The notes under the pieces: model-generated | Told to the model about the DNA's origin: nothing | The model's database searches: none | Seen by the model: only the letters and a program-made list of their open reading frames with translations | Program-made: the position numbers and the translations under genes | Assembly (NCBI GenBank): GCA_036245805.1 | Contig: BTRK01000005.1 | Location: forward strand, 13,802,984 to 13,866,983 | Length of the DNA: 64,000 nucleotides | From: Pristionchus mayeri | Lineage: Eukaryota; Nematoda; Chromadorea; Rhabditida; Neodiplogasteridae | Direction of reading: 5' to 3' | Shown: in pieces, positions 48,484 through 60,268 of the stretch | How positions within the stretch are numbered: the stretch's first letter is position 1 | How the letters are laid out: the number at the start of each line of letters is the position of its first letter

Positions 48484-51330
48484 ATGAAGTTGCTAGCGAT
48501 TCTCCTTCTTGTGACCCTATTGGGATTCGCCGTTGAGGTACTTTCCTTTCTCCCAGCATTTATTTGTATACACGATTGATTACGTGTTGTGGGGAATTAT
48601 TTTATTTGAATTCAATTGGCTTGTGTGATATAAATTATTTAGGCGTGGAGACCAGTGAAACGCTCGACCGACATCGAGGTGAGAAGCCTTTGCACATCTA
48701 ATACTTTAGCCTTCAAAAGTGGGCACGATATTGGATTGGTTAGTGAGATTAGTCAGTGAAAATATCACTGAAAAGGTTATATATCGCGCGAAAATGTAAA
48801 CGAGAAATTTATTAAATAACATCTATTCTTCGGCAGGCCGGCTTCGCCGAGCCAGACGGACTGTTCGAAAGCTCGTTCATGGGCAACGGCCGCAAGAAGA
48901 GAGAGACTTTTCGTACCCGAAGATGGGGTGATCTGCCCATTCCTGCTTCTTATAAGGGAAAACGTCCGTCGAGAGATGTCGAGGTAAATTTTAACAATGT
49001 TGCCTAATGATATTTGAATTCCCAATGTACTCGATTACCATTCGTTCAATTCAATACAATCGTTTACTGATTAGGCTGCCATCGCGGAGTCTAACGCCGT
49101 GCTGACCAGCGAGACGATTCGCACCAAACGGTGGCCTTCGTAAGTGCATTTATGGCGACACGATTTGCGGTGTTTTATGATACTTTCGGCATTCACTAAG
49201 AAACATGAATAATCAGAATAAATAATACGAGACATATAATTCTGAGATTATGATTACAGTACTACAAATAAAATTATAGGGAGGCTCAGGATGGACGCAA
49301 GAAGAGAGAGACTATTCGTACCCGAAGATGGGGAGATCTGCCCATTCCTGCTTCCTATAAGGGAAAGCGTCCGACGAGAGAAGCCGATGTGAGCTTGTAT
49401 TATGTTACCTCATGATGTTCTAATCCCAAATGTGTTGGTTAAACATTCGTTCAATGTAATACACTTGTCAAATTTATTTTCAGTATGATGGTGCAGTAAA
49501 ACTAATGGATACATCAGGTAGCCATCGCGGAGTCTAACGGCGCACTCACCAGCGAGACGATTCGCACCAAAAGATGGCCTTCGTAAGTGCTTTTGTGACG
49601 ACGAGAGCCAAATATTTACGCGTTTTTTATACTTTCGGCATATCATTAAGAGACCGGCTCGGTAAGATTCCAGGGCAGAATGGACATCATCATCGCCGAT
49701 CTTGACCACATTTTTTTTCCTGGATACCCCATGGGTCCTCTTCACTAAATCGAGTATTATATGGCTCATGCTCTTGAAATGGTAAAAGTGAACATTGTTC
49801 AGCGCGACGAGATCTACAAAATGAGCACCATCACGAAGGAATTCTGAAAAATTTTTTATTTTTGATCTACCTTTGAGGTCAATTATCTCAAAACATGTCC
49901 TAACCAAATATGCATTTTTAAGGCTCATTCGACGCAGAATTTTAAGCTCTACAAAGTGCCTAACATCCCATCATGAGCTTTTTTGATTTAATATTTTAAA
50001 ATAATTTAATATTATTTTTAGCACAGTCTCTCGAAAATGCACTTATCTCGTGATCATAAAATGACTGTATCACATTTTCATGAAAAACGGTTAACATAAA
50101 CATTGACCAGCTCGACGAGATCTACAAAATGAGCACCAACATGAAGGGATTCTGATAAATTTTTATTTTTGATCTACCTTTAGTGCCGATTATCGAAAAA
50201 CATGCCCCAAATTTTTTTATTAACTAAGGGATCAATCGACGCAGAATTTTATGCTCTACAACACGCGCCGTAGGTTTGTTTGCGGTTTTTCGATTTAAAA
50301 TTTAAAAATTAATAAAACTGATTTTTAAAACATGAAAAACCAGTTTGCGATTGCATTTTCGGATCGAAATATAACTCGTTTTTGTTGCCTAGGTTAGTAT
50401 GTTAATAAACCACATTAACCTCGGACCTAGATCTCACCTCTGAATTTTGCCGAATTTCGAATTTGCAAATTTTGATGGCCCGGCATTTCAATGTTTCAAG
50501 AGAATTAGCCATATAATACTCGATTTAGTGAAGAGGACCCATGGGGGTATCCAGGAAAAAAATTGGTCAATATCGGCGATGATGATGTCCGACCACAACA
50601 GTCGAACCCTCGAATCTTACCGAGCCAGTCTCTTAAGAAACAGGAATGGCAAAAAGGAATAGTACGAGACATATAATTATGAGATTATGATCACAGTACT
50701 ACAAATTCAATTATAGGGAGGCTCAGGATGGACGCAAGAAGAGAGAGACTATTCGTACCCGAAGATGGGGAGATCTGCCCATTCCTGCTTCCTATAAGGG
50801 AAAGCGTCCGACGAGAGAAGCCGAGGTGAGCTTGCATTACATATGTTACCTCATGATATTCTAATCCCAAATGTGCTGGTTAGACATTCGTTCAATGCAA
50901 TGCAATTGTCAAATTTCCGTTCATTATGATGGTACAATAATACTGAATTACTAATTAGGTTGCCATCGCGGAGTCTAACGGCGCGCTCACCAGCGAGACT
51001 ATTCGAACCAAGAGATGGCCTTCGTAAGTTCATTTATGACGATGAGAGCCACAAGATTTACCTGTTTTATGATACTTCCGGAATATCATTAAAAATCAGG
51101 AATGGTCCAAATGAATAGTACGAGACATATAATTCTGAGATTATGAGTACTACAAAAACAACAAATAAAATTATAGGGAGGCTCAGGATGGACGCAAGAA
51201 GAGAGCGGCGCCAGTTAAAGGACGGTAAGGTCACATGCATTCCTAAAACCGTTATGATAATTAAAACCGTTAAAAAAATAAATGTCTTTGCAGCCCCGCA
51301 GGTTCTGCCAGGTGGGATGGAACCAAGTGA
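48484..51330 (+). CDS. Secreted multi-peptide precursor 1, W-G-D-L-P-I-P family
   Basis: Ten exons in phase encode 244 residues: 48484-48537, 48643-48678, 48837-48983, 49075-49139, 49280-49388, 49518-49582, 50717-50825, 50959-51023, 51177-51224, 51294-51330. The signal peptide is MKLLAILLLVTLLGFA. The rest is cut by basic sites. Three copies of W-G-D-L-P-I-P-A-S-Y-K-G lie between R-R and K-R. Three copies of W-P-S-E-A-Q-D-G lie between K-R and R-K-K-R. Both end in glycine before a dibasic site, the classic signal for cleavage and C-terminal amidation. A first short unit, A-W-R-P-V-K-R, follows the signal peptide. The repeat spans an exon pair (65 + 109 bases) copied with its introns. Looks like a neuropeptide-like precursor; a secreted defence peptide is the alternative. 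I do not recognise the family. Confidence 0.85.
49650..50632. mobile_element. TTAA-flanked palindrome in peptide gene 1
   Basis: Ends GAGACCGGCTCGG and CCGAGCCAGTCTC, exactly flanked by TTAA (49646-49649, 50633-50636). The neighbouring copy of the same intron (51086-51110) is an uninterrupted version of the site, which confirms the insertion. Arms match over about 200 bases or more, including GACCCATGGG-type segments. No transposase. Confidence 0.88.
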
Positions 51331-52430
51331 GAACCAAGTCTTCATTGCTCAGTTGACTCAAAGTTCAAAGATCATGTTGTAAATTCTTGTATATCTGTAC
51401 TGCTCGTTCCATAAAACACATTTCACTCTGCAAGTGGCAAATGTATTTATCTAATTTTCAAAGATTTGAATTGATGCCGGAGACGAGATACACTCGTCTA
51501 ATAATTAATCGGAAAGGAATGGAGGATCGAGTTGTCTTCATTTTGTTCAACACTTAGTTTGCTCAATGCTTAGCCATCCATACAACAAAATCACGTTGAA
51601 ATCCGTTGATGTTATGATTTAGAGGACGCACATTGCAAGTTCTGGGGGTTCAATTTTGGGTAAAAAATAAGTTCAAATTTAATTTATTGATGTCCAGTGG
51701 AACTTCCTGGGAAAACGAAAGCACGCACTAGAGTACAATATCTGTTAGTGCATAATAGAATCATAATAGCAAGATAGTCGGCGAATTGTACAAACTGCGT
51801 AGTTTGAATGTCCATTGCAATCATCAGATCCCCAATAATCATTTTTTTACAATGTGTAGACATCTTACTACTAAACCGAGTGACAGCCCGAAAACAGTTT
51901 GAAGATGAACTGGCCAATGAACTACATCAGTACCCTAATTGGACCATGGAAAATCAGATTCTGCAATACAAATCGTACCCTTTAGAGGAAAGTTTTAAGA
52001 TAATTAGAAGTTTGAATTTAATTTGCATAAAAAAACGAACGACGTATAAGTTCGTTAGAATTCGGAGGAAATATTCAATGTAGTCGTCTCGAGACTCGTC
52101 ACCGTGTCAGGTTGCGCAGTGATATTTTCGACCAAAGAAGTGTTAAAAGTACTTTATCATAATTCCAGGAACCAAATTACATTCATTAAAACATGCAAAC
52201 GTGACAATAACAGGGACAGGGGAGAAGGGGAGATGGAATGACTGCTCGTTCCAATCTTCGTCTCTCTTCTCGGTCGGTGATTCAGCGATTCCAGATTCCA
52301 TTCGCGTCACATGACAGAAATGCCAGTGTCGCTTTCCTCTCAGTCGACATGCGGATTGCGCATCTCTCAAAGAGCCTCCACCCTTTCATCTCCTTAGTCA
52401 TTGCCCTTCAGGTAGACATAAATGTCATAT
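51331..52430. other. Intergenic between peptide genes 1 and 2
   Basis: No supported gene. A 91-codon plus-strand frame (51808-52083) has no recognisable features. The last 150 bases hold the promoter of gene 2. Confidence 0.4.
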
Positions 52431-52445
52431 TCTTCCAGTATAAAT
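52400..52445 (+). promoter_or_regulatory. Proximal promoter of peptide gene 2
   Basis: TATAAAT at 52439-52445, 89 bases before the ATG, preceded by GTCATTGCCCTTCA and ACATAAATGTCAT. The same elements in the same order precede peptide gene 3. Confidence 0.6.
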
Positions 52446-52527
52446 TGGAAGCTCTTCCGCATTCCAATCAATTCCTTCATCTCCTTAATTCCCCGTTACC
52501 TCATCGATCTCCGGAAGGGTTGCATCG

Positions 52528-55500
52528 ATGAAGTTGGTACTGTTCATCCTGCTGTTGGTTCTGCTTGGATGCGAGGTATGGAGAGTAAATCAAGAATATT
52601 TCGCATGTCGCTGTGTGCTACATTTTTGCTTAAAATCAGAACACACGTACAGAAGCACAGAGCCCTTAATATATAATATGCGTCTTCTGAGAGAATGCAT
52701 GAAAACTGACCCCCCGAGGAACAAGGAGCCGAAAGTTTGAGCAATATCTTCAAGATAATTATGCCAGAGTACGTTGGGGACGAGAAAACTTTTAGCGTTT
52801 ACCGGACTTTTACCGGCTCTACCATATATCAGCTCCCAGATGAGCTACATGGCTGGTAAAGCGCTCAAAATGTGCGGAAAATTATTTCAAACAACTTTTA
52901 TGTTGACACCAAATATATTAAACTTTGTCTTCATAGTGAAAATCCTCAAAAAGTAGTTCCCAAATTACAAAAAAAATCTACTGGATCTGGAACCCCTGTT
53001 TACAACTTTTTTTATTACATATTTGAAATCTACAGTATCGATATAGTCTAGGAAAATACAGACTCGATAGCTGTAGGGGTGTGGTAAGCTTTTATGAGGC
53101 ACCGAAGTGCCGAAAATCCGAATTTTTGCATTTTCTTGCTTTTTTTGTTCTCTCCAAATAGGCAAATATTTCGGTATTTCTTTGCCGTATGTGCTCATTT
53201 ATCATATTTTCTACTCTCGCATTGTTGTTTAAAGTTGCACGAGCGTCAAATTGTCACATTTTGTTAATTGGACGCACGCTGAATTAATTTATACGTATTA
53301 TTTAAGAGACCATCCGCCAGAAAACGGAAAATGCATCGGATGGTCAAAATTTGAAACAAACTCGAACTTTTTTCATGAAGTCTCCTTCAAAAATGTTGCG
53401 GTGCATCACAGATGGCGAAGTTCACATATCAATTTTGAAAAAGTTACCGTAACCCACCGCTTTTGGGGTCGAAAAAAGTTGAAATCATAAAAAAACATGA
53501 AATATAGAATTTCTGGTGTATTTTCACTTTTCCAAACATGAGAGACTAGTGGATGAATAGCATTTTTAGATATCTCAACCTATTCTAAGTTTACCATAGT
53601 TTTGTTGAATTTAAAAAATGGTGCTCGTTGGTTTTTTTTGGTCCGAATTTCAACCCATGGTCGAAAATCGCGAAAATGCAGCTCTAGATTTCATTTTTTT
53701 GTTGTATAAAGAGCTTTGAATCACAGTGTCTTCTTATCGAATTAACTATTCCGTTAATGTTGAACGAATTTATGTTCCTAAATTCGAAGAATTCGAAAAT
53801 TCTTGATTTTTGGAATTTGGTCTCACAGCGCCGGAGTCAATAATTTGAAGAATTCCTAAAATAGTTATACGTCATTTTAACGATCTCTATTATCGATGTT
53901 AGCTTTCCGAGTCAAAATACACTAGATAAAATGATTTTAACCTATTTTTGAGATACTGATTTTTTTGACCCAAAAAGTGGCGAGTCAAAATTTGAAAAAT
54001 CAAGAATTTTCGAATTCTTCCAATTTAGCACCAGAAATTCGTTCTACATTAACGAATGAGTTAATTCGATAAGAAGACACTGTGATTCAAAGCTCTATAG
54101 ACTACAAAAAATGAAATCTAGAGCTGCATTTTCGCGATTTTCGACAATGGGTTGAAATTCTTACCCATAAAAAACCAACGAGCACCATTTTTTAAATTCA
54201 ACAAAACTATGGTAAACTTAGAACAGGTTGAGGTATCTAAAAATGTTATTCATCCGCTAGTCTCTCATGTTTGGAAAAGTGAAAATACACCAGAAATTCT
54301 ATATTTCATGTTTTTTTATGATTTCAACTTTTTTCGACCCCAAAAGCGGTGGGTTACGGTAACTTTTTCAAAATTGATATGTGAACTTCGCCATCTGTGA
54401 TGCACCGCAACATTTTTGAAGGAGACTTCATGAAAAAAGTTCGAGTTTGTTTCAAATTTTGACCATCCGATGCATTTTCCGTTTTCTGGCGGATGGTCTC
54501 TTAAATAATACGTATAAATTAATTCAGCGTGCGTCCAATTAACAAAATGTGACAATTTGACGCTCGTGCAACTTTAAACAACAATGCGAGAGTAGAAAAT
54601 ATGATAAATGAGCACATACGGCAAAGAAATACCGAAATATGTGCCTATTTGGAGAGAACAAAAAAAGCAAGAAAATGCAAAAATTCGGATTTTCGGCACT
54701 TCGGTGCCTCATAAAAGCTTACCACACCCCTACAGCTATCGAGTCTGTATTTTCCTAGACTATATCGATACTGTAGATTTCAAATATGTAATAAAAAATT
54801 GTTGTTTAAAGTTGCACGAGCGTCAAATTGTCACATTTTGTTAATTGGACGCACGCTGAATTAATTTATACGTATTATTTAAGAGACCATCCGCCAGAAA
54901 ACGGAAAATGCATCGGATGGTCAAAATTTGAAACAAACTCGAACTTTTTTCATGAAGTCTCCTTCAAAAATGTTGCGGTGCATCACAGATGGCGAAGTTC
55001 ACATATCAATTTTGAAAAAGTTACCGTAACCCACCGCTTTTGGGGTCGAAAAAAGTTGAAATCATAAAAAAACATGAAATATAGAATTTCTGGTGTATTT
55101 TCACTTTTCCAAACATGAGAGACTAGCGGATGAATAACATTTTTAGATACCTCAACCTGTTCTAAGTTTACCATAGTTTTGTTGAATTTAAAAAATGGTG
55201 CTCGTTGGTTTTTTATGGGTAAGAATTTCAACCCATTGTCGAAAATCGCGAAAATGCAGCTCTAGATTTCATTTTTTGTAGTCTATAGAGCTTTGAATCA
55301 CAGTGTCTTCTTATCGAATTAACTCATTCGTTAATGTAGAACGAATTTCTGGTGCTAAATTGGAAGAATTCGAAAATTCTTGATTTTTCAAATTTTGACT
55401 CGCCACTTTTTGGGTCAAAAAAATCAGTATCTCAAAAATAGGTTAAAATCATTTTATCTAGTGTATTTTGACTCGGAAAGCTAACATCGATAATAGAGAT

Positions 55501-57227
55501 CGTTAAAATGACGTATAACTATTTTAGGAATTCTTCAAATTATTGACTCCGGCGCTGTGAGACCAAATTCCAAAAATCAAGAATTTTCGAATTCTTCGAA
55601 TTTAGGAACATAAATTCGTTCAACATTAACGGAATAGTTAATTCGATAAGAAGACACTGTGATTCAAAGCTCTTTATACAACAAAAAAATGAAATCTAGA
55701 GCTGCATTTTCGCGATTTTCGACCATGGGTTGAAATTCGGACCAAAAAAAACCAACGAGCACCATTTTTTAAATTCAACAAAACTATGGTAAACTTAGAA
55801 TAGGTTGAGATATCTAAAAATGCTATTCATCCACTAGTCTCTCATGTTTGGAAAATTTATGCCCGATTATGTCCCATTTTGGATGAAAAATTTCGATTTT
55901 TTGACCCTAACTTGCTTCTTTCAATATTATCTTAAGTTAAATATAGAAAATCGGTTTCCGCATGTGAAAATCTAGTCTCTCATGTTTGGAAAAGTGAAAA
56001 TACACCAGAAATTCTATATTTCATGTTTTTTTATGATTTCAACTTTTTTCGACCCCAAAAGCGGTGGGTTACGGTAACTTTTTCAAAATTGATATCTGAA
56101 CTTCGCCATATGTGGTGCACCGCAACATTTTTGAAGGAGACTTCATGAAAAAAGTTCGAGTTTGTTTCGAATTTTGACCATCCGATGCATTTTCCGTTTT
56201 CTGGCGGATGGTCTCTTAAATAATACGTATAAATTAATTCAGCGTGCGTCCATTTAAAAAATGTGACAATTTGACACTCGTGCAACTTTAAACAACAATG
56301 CGAGAGTAGAAAATATGATAAATGAGCACATACGGCAAAGAAATACCGAAATATGTGCCTATTTGGAGAGAACAAAAAAAGCAAGAAAATGCAAAAACTC
56401 GGATTTTCGGCACTTCGGTACACCCCTACAGCTATCGAGTCTATATTTTCCTAGACTATATCGATACTGTAGATTTCAAATATGTAATAAAAAAAGTTGT
56501 AAACAGGGGTTCCAGATCCAGTAGATTTTTTTTTGTAATTTGGGAACTACTTTTTGAGGATTTTCACTATGAAGACAAAGTTTAATATATTTGGTGTCAA
56601 CATAAAAGTTGTTTGAAATAATTTTCCGCACATTTTGAGTGCTTTTCCAGCCATGTAGCTCACCTGGGAGCTGATATATGGTAGAGCCGGGTGCAGAACC
56701 GGAAAATGCCTAAAAGCCGGTTCCAAAAAAAACCGCCAACGCTAAAAGTTTTCTCGTCCCCAACGTACTCTGGCATAATTATCTTGAAGATATTGCTCAA
56801 ACTTTCGGCTCCTTGTTCCTAGAGGTCATGCATTCTTTCAGAAGACGCGTGATAACATGTTTGATTGTACGATAACGAATATTCAGGCAAAATATCGATA
56901 TGGAAAACGCGAGGCCGGCTTTGAGGTAAGTTTGTGCAAGTAAATAATGGTTAGCATCGATTATGCAACTATTAAAGTATCCGTACGCTACATTTTCCAG
57001 TACTAAGTCACATGAGGACTTTGAGAGGCGAGAATAACTGATGTTTTTATTCAAATTAGAAAATGTTATCCTTGCAGATCGTTATGGGGGAGTCTGATGG
57101 CATTCTCGCCAGTGCGGCACCGCAAGCACGTCCGAAGAGATGGGGTGACCTTCCGATTCCCAAGAAGAAGATGGTGATCCAACACGTGCGGGCCTGTAGA
57201 TGGGGAGGCTTGCCCATTCCCGAGTAG
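52528..57227 (+). CDS. Secreted peptide precursor 2, W-G-D-L-P-I-P family
   Basis: Three exons in phase, 78 residues: 52528-52575, 56887-56925, 57078-57227. Exon 1 is a signal peptide (MKLVLFILLLVLLGCE). Exon 2 encodes A-K-Y-R-Y-G-K-R, which would release an amidated A-K-Y-R-Y. Exon 3 encodes one W-G-D-L-P-I-P after P-K-R and before K-K-K, and a second, W-G-G-L-P-I-P-E, at the very C-terminus after a single arginine. The spacer G-E-S-D-G-I-L-A-S matches A-E-S-N-G-A-L-T-S of gene 1. The first intron is 4.3 kb, almost all a palindrome. Processing and secretion are inferred; no receptor can be named. Confidence 0.8.
52680..56849. repeat. Compound palindrome in intron 1 of peptide gene 2
   Basis: Outer arms (52680-53240 and about 56290-56849) are inverted copies. 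Between them lie two copies of a second palindrome (about 53240-54580 and 54800-56290), separated by a partial copy of the outer right arm (54590-54800). A 79-codon frame therefore occurs four times (53251, 54316, 54828, 56031), nearly identical; it is an echo of the repeat, not a gene. A piece of about 120 bases, 55855-55975, interrupts the second inner copy. Confidence 0.85.
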
Positions 57228-57500
57228 AGAGTCGCGTCGATCAAAGATTAATGATCACAAAGTGAATTTTGCGCGTCACGTACTCATTATAAATACTTTA
57301 ACCAGGAGGCTTGTTAATCTTGTCCTACACAGTCTGATAAAACTGATAGTGTCAGCGAACTGTTTACGAATTCAAAACAACTCTCGCCTGTAACTGATGA
57401 GGGTATTTGGTAAGTATTTTTTCATGTCGCAGTGATCCATGTCAGGTTTCTCCAAACTGATCATGCCTCTCTCTCTCGCTTTTCTTCCTGCATTTTGGGC

Positions 57501-57969
57501 CTAATTTTTGACCTACAGTCGGCTTTCAAAATGAGTGAAGCTAAAAGTCTGAATTCTTGCCAAGTTGTGGAGAATCTATCATTGTTCATGTGTGTGAAGT
57601 TGCGAAGTCAGATCTTTCTACTGATGGCTTTTACTGTTCATGGACTGAGGAGCATTAGAGGCCTGGAGAGAGTGAAATGTGATGTGATGTAAAAATATTG
57701 CCTGGCCAAGTTATTCACAATTCTGCTTTAACCAGAGTGATTAGAATGCAAATTCTGCCGAGGGAAGACATTCTCGTCCAAATCTCCCCGTATTTGATCA
57801 TTCCGAGCCCTCTGACACTCTTCATTTAACGAAATGTAAAATCCGTCAATAGATAGGTATGACTTCGCAACTTCACACACATGAACAATGATAGATTCTC
57901 CACAACTTGGCAAGAATTCAGACTTTTATCTACACGCATTTTGAAAGCCGACTACAGGTAAAAAATTAG
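57501..57969. repeat. Palindrome downstream of peptide gene 2
   Basis: Left arm CTAATTTTTGACCTACAGTC pairs with the segment ending TTAG at 57969; GAATTCTTGCCAAGTTGTGG and its complement are in the middle of the arms. No coding capacity. Confidence 0.8.
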
Positions 57970-58098
57970 ATCAAAGTTTTTTTTCCATTTTTCGAATGGA
58001 GTGTCCGAGCTGCTTCAGATTGGGCACAATATTTGCTCATCAATACTGTATATTACCTACCAAATATGAAGCCCGTAACTCAACGGAGAACGAAGATA

Positions 58099-58929
58099 TT
58101 AGGGTGTTCCAAAAGTCGTTGATATATTTTTCAAATTTTGATATATTTTTCTCTTTTGAACTACAATGCACAATATCAAATACTGTTTTGTATTTATTGC
58201 ATGTGCAAGTACATTATTTTATTCCGGTATCAGATCGTTGAAAGACTACCCAATTAAGTTGCAAAATGCTAAAATGTCGATTTTCAGTTATTTTTTTTAA
58301 AATAATTTCTAATTCACTTTGAGAATGCTTCGAGAGACAAAGATGGAAATCCAAGAAGGGCATCAACTTGCACTTAACATACAAAATATTGTACATGATC
58401 TACCGCTCAAGATAGCTACAGTAGAACAAAACTTTCACCTCTCATGATTTTTCTGGAAGTTTATTTTTAAAATTTTCGATTTTGCATGCTTCTTTGTATG
58501 CGTATTCCATTCAACAAATAATTATTTTTAGTTTTATTCTAATAGCAATTTATTATAACCATGATTGGCTGGAAATTCGAAACTTTAAAAAAATGTGTGG
58601 AAAATTACGATTTTCATCATGATTAAGCAATGCTATTAGAAAGATCGGCATGACGCGCAATTAGCTTACAGCGCACTCCCAATTCACAAGAGACCATAAA
58701 CTGGCTTATATCTCTTTATATCAGAGAAATTGCGATAGTGTGATTTTGATGAGGGCAATTTTTTTCCCGTTATTTTGGCGAATGTGCAAGGATTGCAAGA
58801 CCTGAAGTGTGGAAACGTAAGAGCGGTGGATGACATATCCAGTGCCTCTTAGTAGTACCCCACAAGTTTGATGACAGATGAAAAAATATTTTTCAAAAAA
58901 GTAGTGCAAGGACTTTTGGAACACCCCAA
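58099..58929. mobile_element. Tc1/mariner-type MITE
   Basis: Termini TTAGGGTGTTCCAAAAGTC and GACTTTTGGAACACCCCAA flanked by TA (58097-58098, 58930-58931). The 831-base interior has no recognisable transposase. Confidence 0.85.
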
Positions 58930-59388
58930 TATATAAAATTACGAAAATTTCGAGGTGTTTTCAAAATACTTTTCGCAGAGATTACGAAATGCGTTAGACA
59001 AGTTTGATGGTGGATTCTACACAACAGTGGTTGTACTTCCTCCACAGGAAGTGGGGTAAGCCAAAAAAAATCGGTAGACCCTACAATTATTTTTCCGACC
59101 TTACAATCGAAGATTGCACACATGATTTTAGCGCTTCGAATGCATTTCCACGTACGCCCTAGTGTTATATTTTCGTATGGTTTACCTACCGGTCAGTCAC
59201 AAAAATGAATCAATATCTCACCATTGAAGGAAGTTACGACGGTTTTAAATTTGCTGCCAAACTTTTGTCCGGTACTGTATGGTACATAGTGGAAAATCTA
59301 CAAGGATTGTGATCTACAAATATAAGAAATTGTAAACGTACTCACGTGCGTCCACACTTCGACCGATCTCTCAGGGTGAGTCTTCATC

Positions 59389-59461
59389 CCAACCATAGCT
59401 CAGTTGGTAGAGCGGAGGACTGTAGATCCTTAGGTCACTGGTTCGAATCCGGTTGGTTGGA
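59389..59461 (+). tRNA. tRNA-Tyr (GTA), intronless
   Basis: A 73-base cloverleaf. Acceptor CCAACCA pairs with TGGTTGG, discriminator A. D-arm GCTC AGTTGGTA GAGC. Anticodon arm GGAGGA-CTGTAGA-TCCTTA gives GTA. T-arm ACTGG TTCGAAT CCGGT. A and B boxes are normal. The usual tRNA-Tyr intron after the anticodon is absent. Confidence 0.95.
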
Positions 59462-60139
59462 ACTCTTTTGCCCACGTTTTGCTTGTAAATTAATTTTCTG
59501 ATTTTGAACTCGCTTCATATTGCAGGAAGAGCATCACCGATAATCAGATTCGAATTTTGTAAATTATTTTGTCCCATTATGTTTTACAGTGGACAATAAA
59601 AACGAAAAATAATATTGCTAAGTGAAGAAAAAATTGAGAGGGAGCTAATCGCACAAGCAAGGCAAGCAATATTGTATTGCATGCGCTTTATACGGCTTCA
59701 TTTGCATAATCGTCCAGCATAATGATTGAAATATGAATTGTAAACATTTGTCGGCCATTCATCTGCATCTGAAAATGAACGGTGCATCAATCATTCCTAA
59801 TCCCGAGTAAACATTCCAGGTAGGTAATCCTCATATGATTTGCCAGCAAAGCGGATTGAACTGTGCAGAAAATTTGTTGACCATTTTTTCGCACTGCTCC
59901 CTCACTTTCTCTGACAGACGATAGAACGTTGCGAAAGGATGTTTCTAGAAACGTTTGCAAACCCCTGATTGAAGAATGTCACTGGATGTCAACTCAATAT
60001 ACGAAATGCAGATGTACTATCCCTTCAAACAAGCGATGACATCGCAACAAACAGTTTCTTCATTCTGCATAATATATCACCGGTCAGTTTGGTGATGGAG
60101 TGTGCAGAATGATGAGAGACCTCATTTGATCCCCTCAGT

Positions 60140-60187
60140 GATTGCCATGTCAAGCAGGCACAAATGCCATCTCCTTCCACTATAAAT
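60140..60187 (+). promoter_or_regulatory. Proximal promoter of peptide gene 3
   Basis: TATAAAT at 60181-60187, 88 bases before the ATG, with GTGATTGCCATGTCA and GCACAAATGCCAT upstream. It aligns with the promoter of peptide gene 2. Confidence 0.6.
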
Positions 60188-60268
60188 ATCAAGTTTCCGC
60201 ATGCAAACCATTACCGACGTCTTCTTTATTCCCCTGTTACCTCTTCGATCCCCTCTGGGATTACAAGG

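Noticed and set aside
48099..48536. 145-codon plus-strand frame overlapping the start of peptide gene 1
   Set aside because: Runs through the promoter and in a different frame from the signal peptide; a shadow.
53240..56290. CRISPR-like regular repeats
   Set aside because: Repeats are long inverted arms, not short direct repeats with unique spacers, and the genome is eukaryotic.
53251..56423. A 79-130 codon frame (Y-Y-L-R-D-H-P-P-E-N-G-K) present four times on both strands
   Set aside because: It is an echo of recent palindrome duplication; no start context, splice sites or family match.
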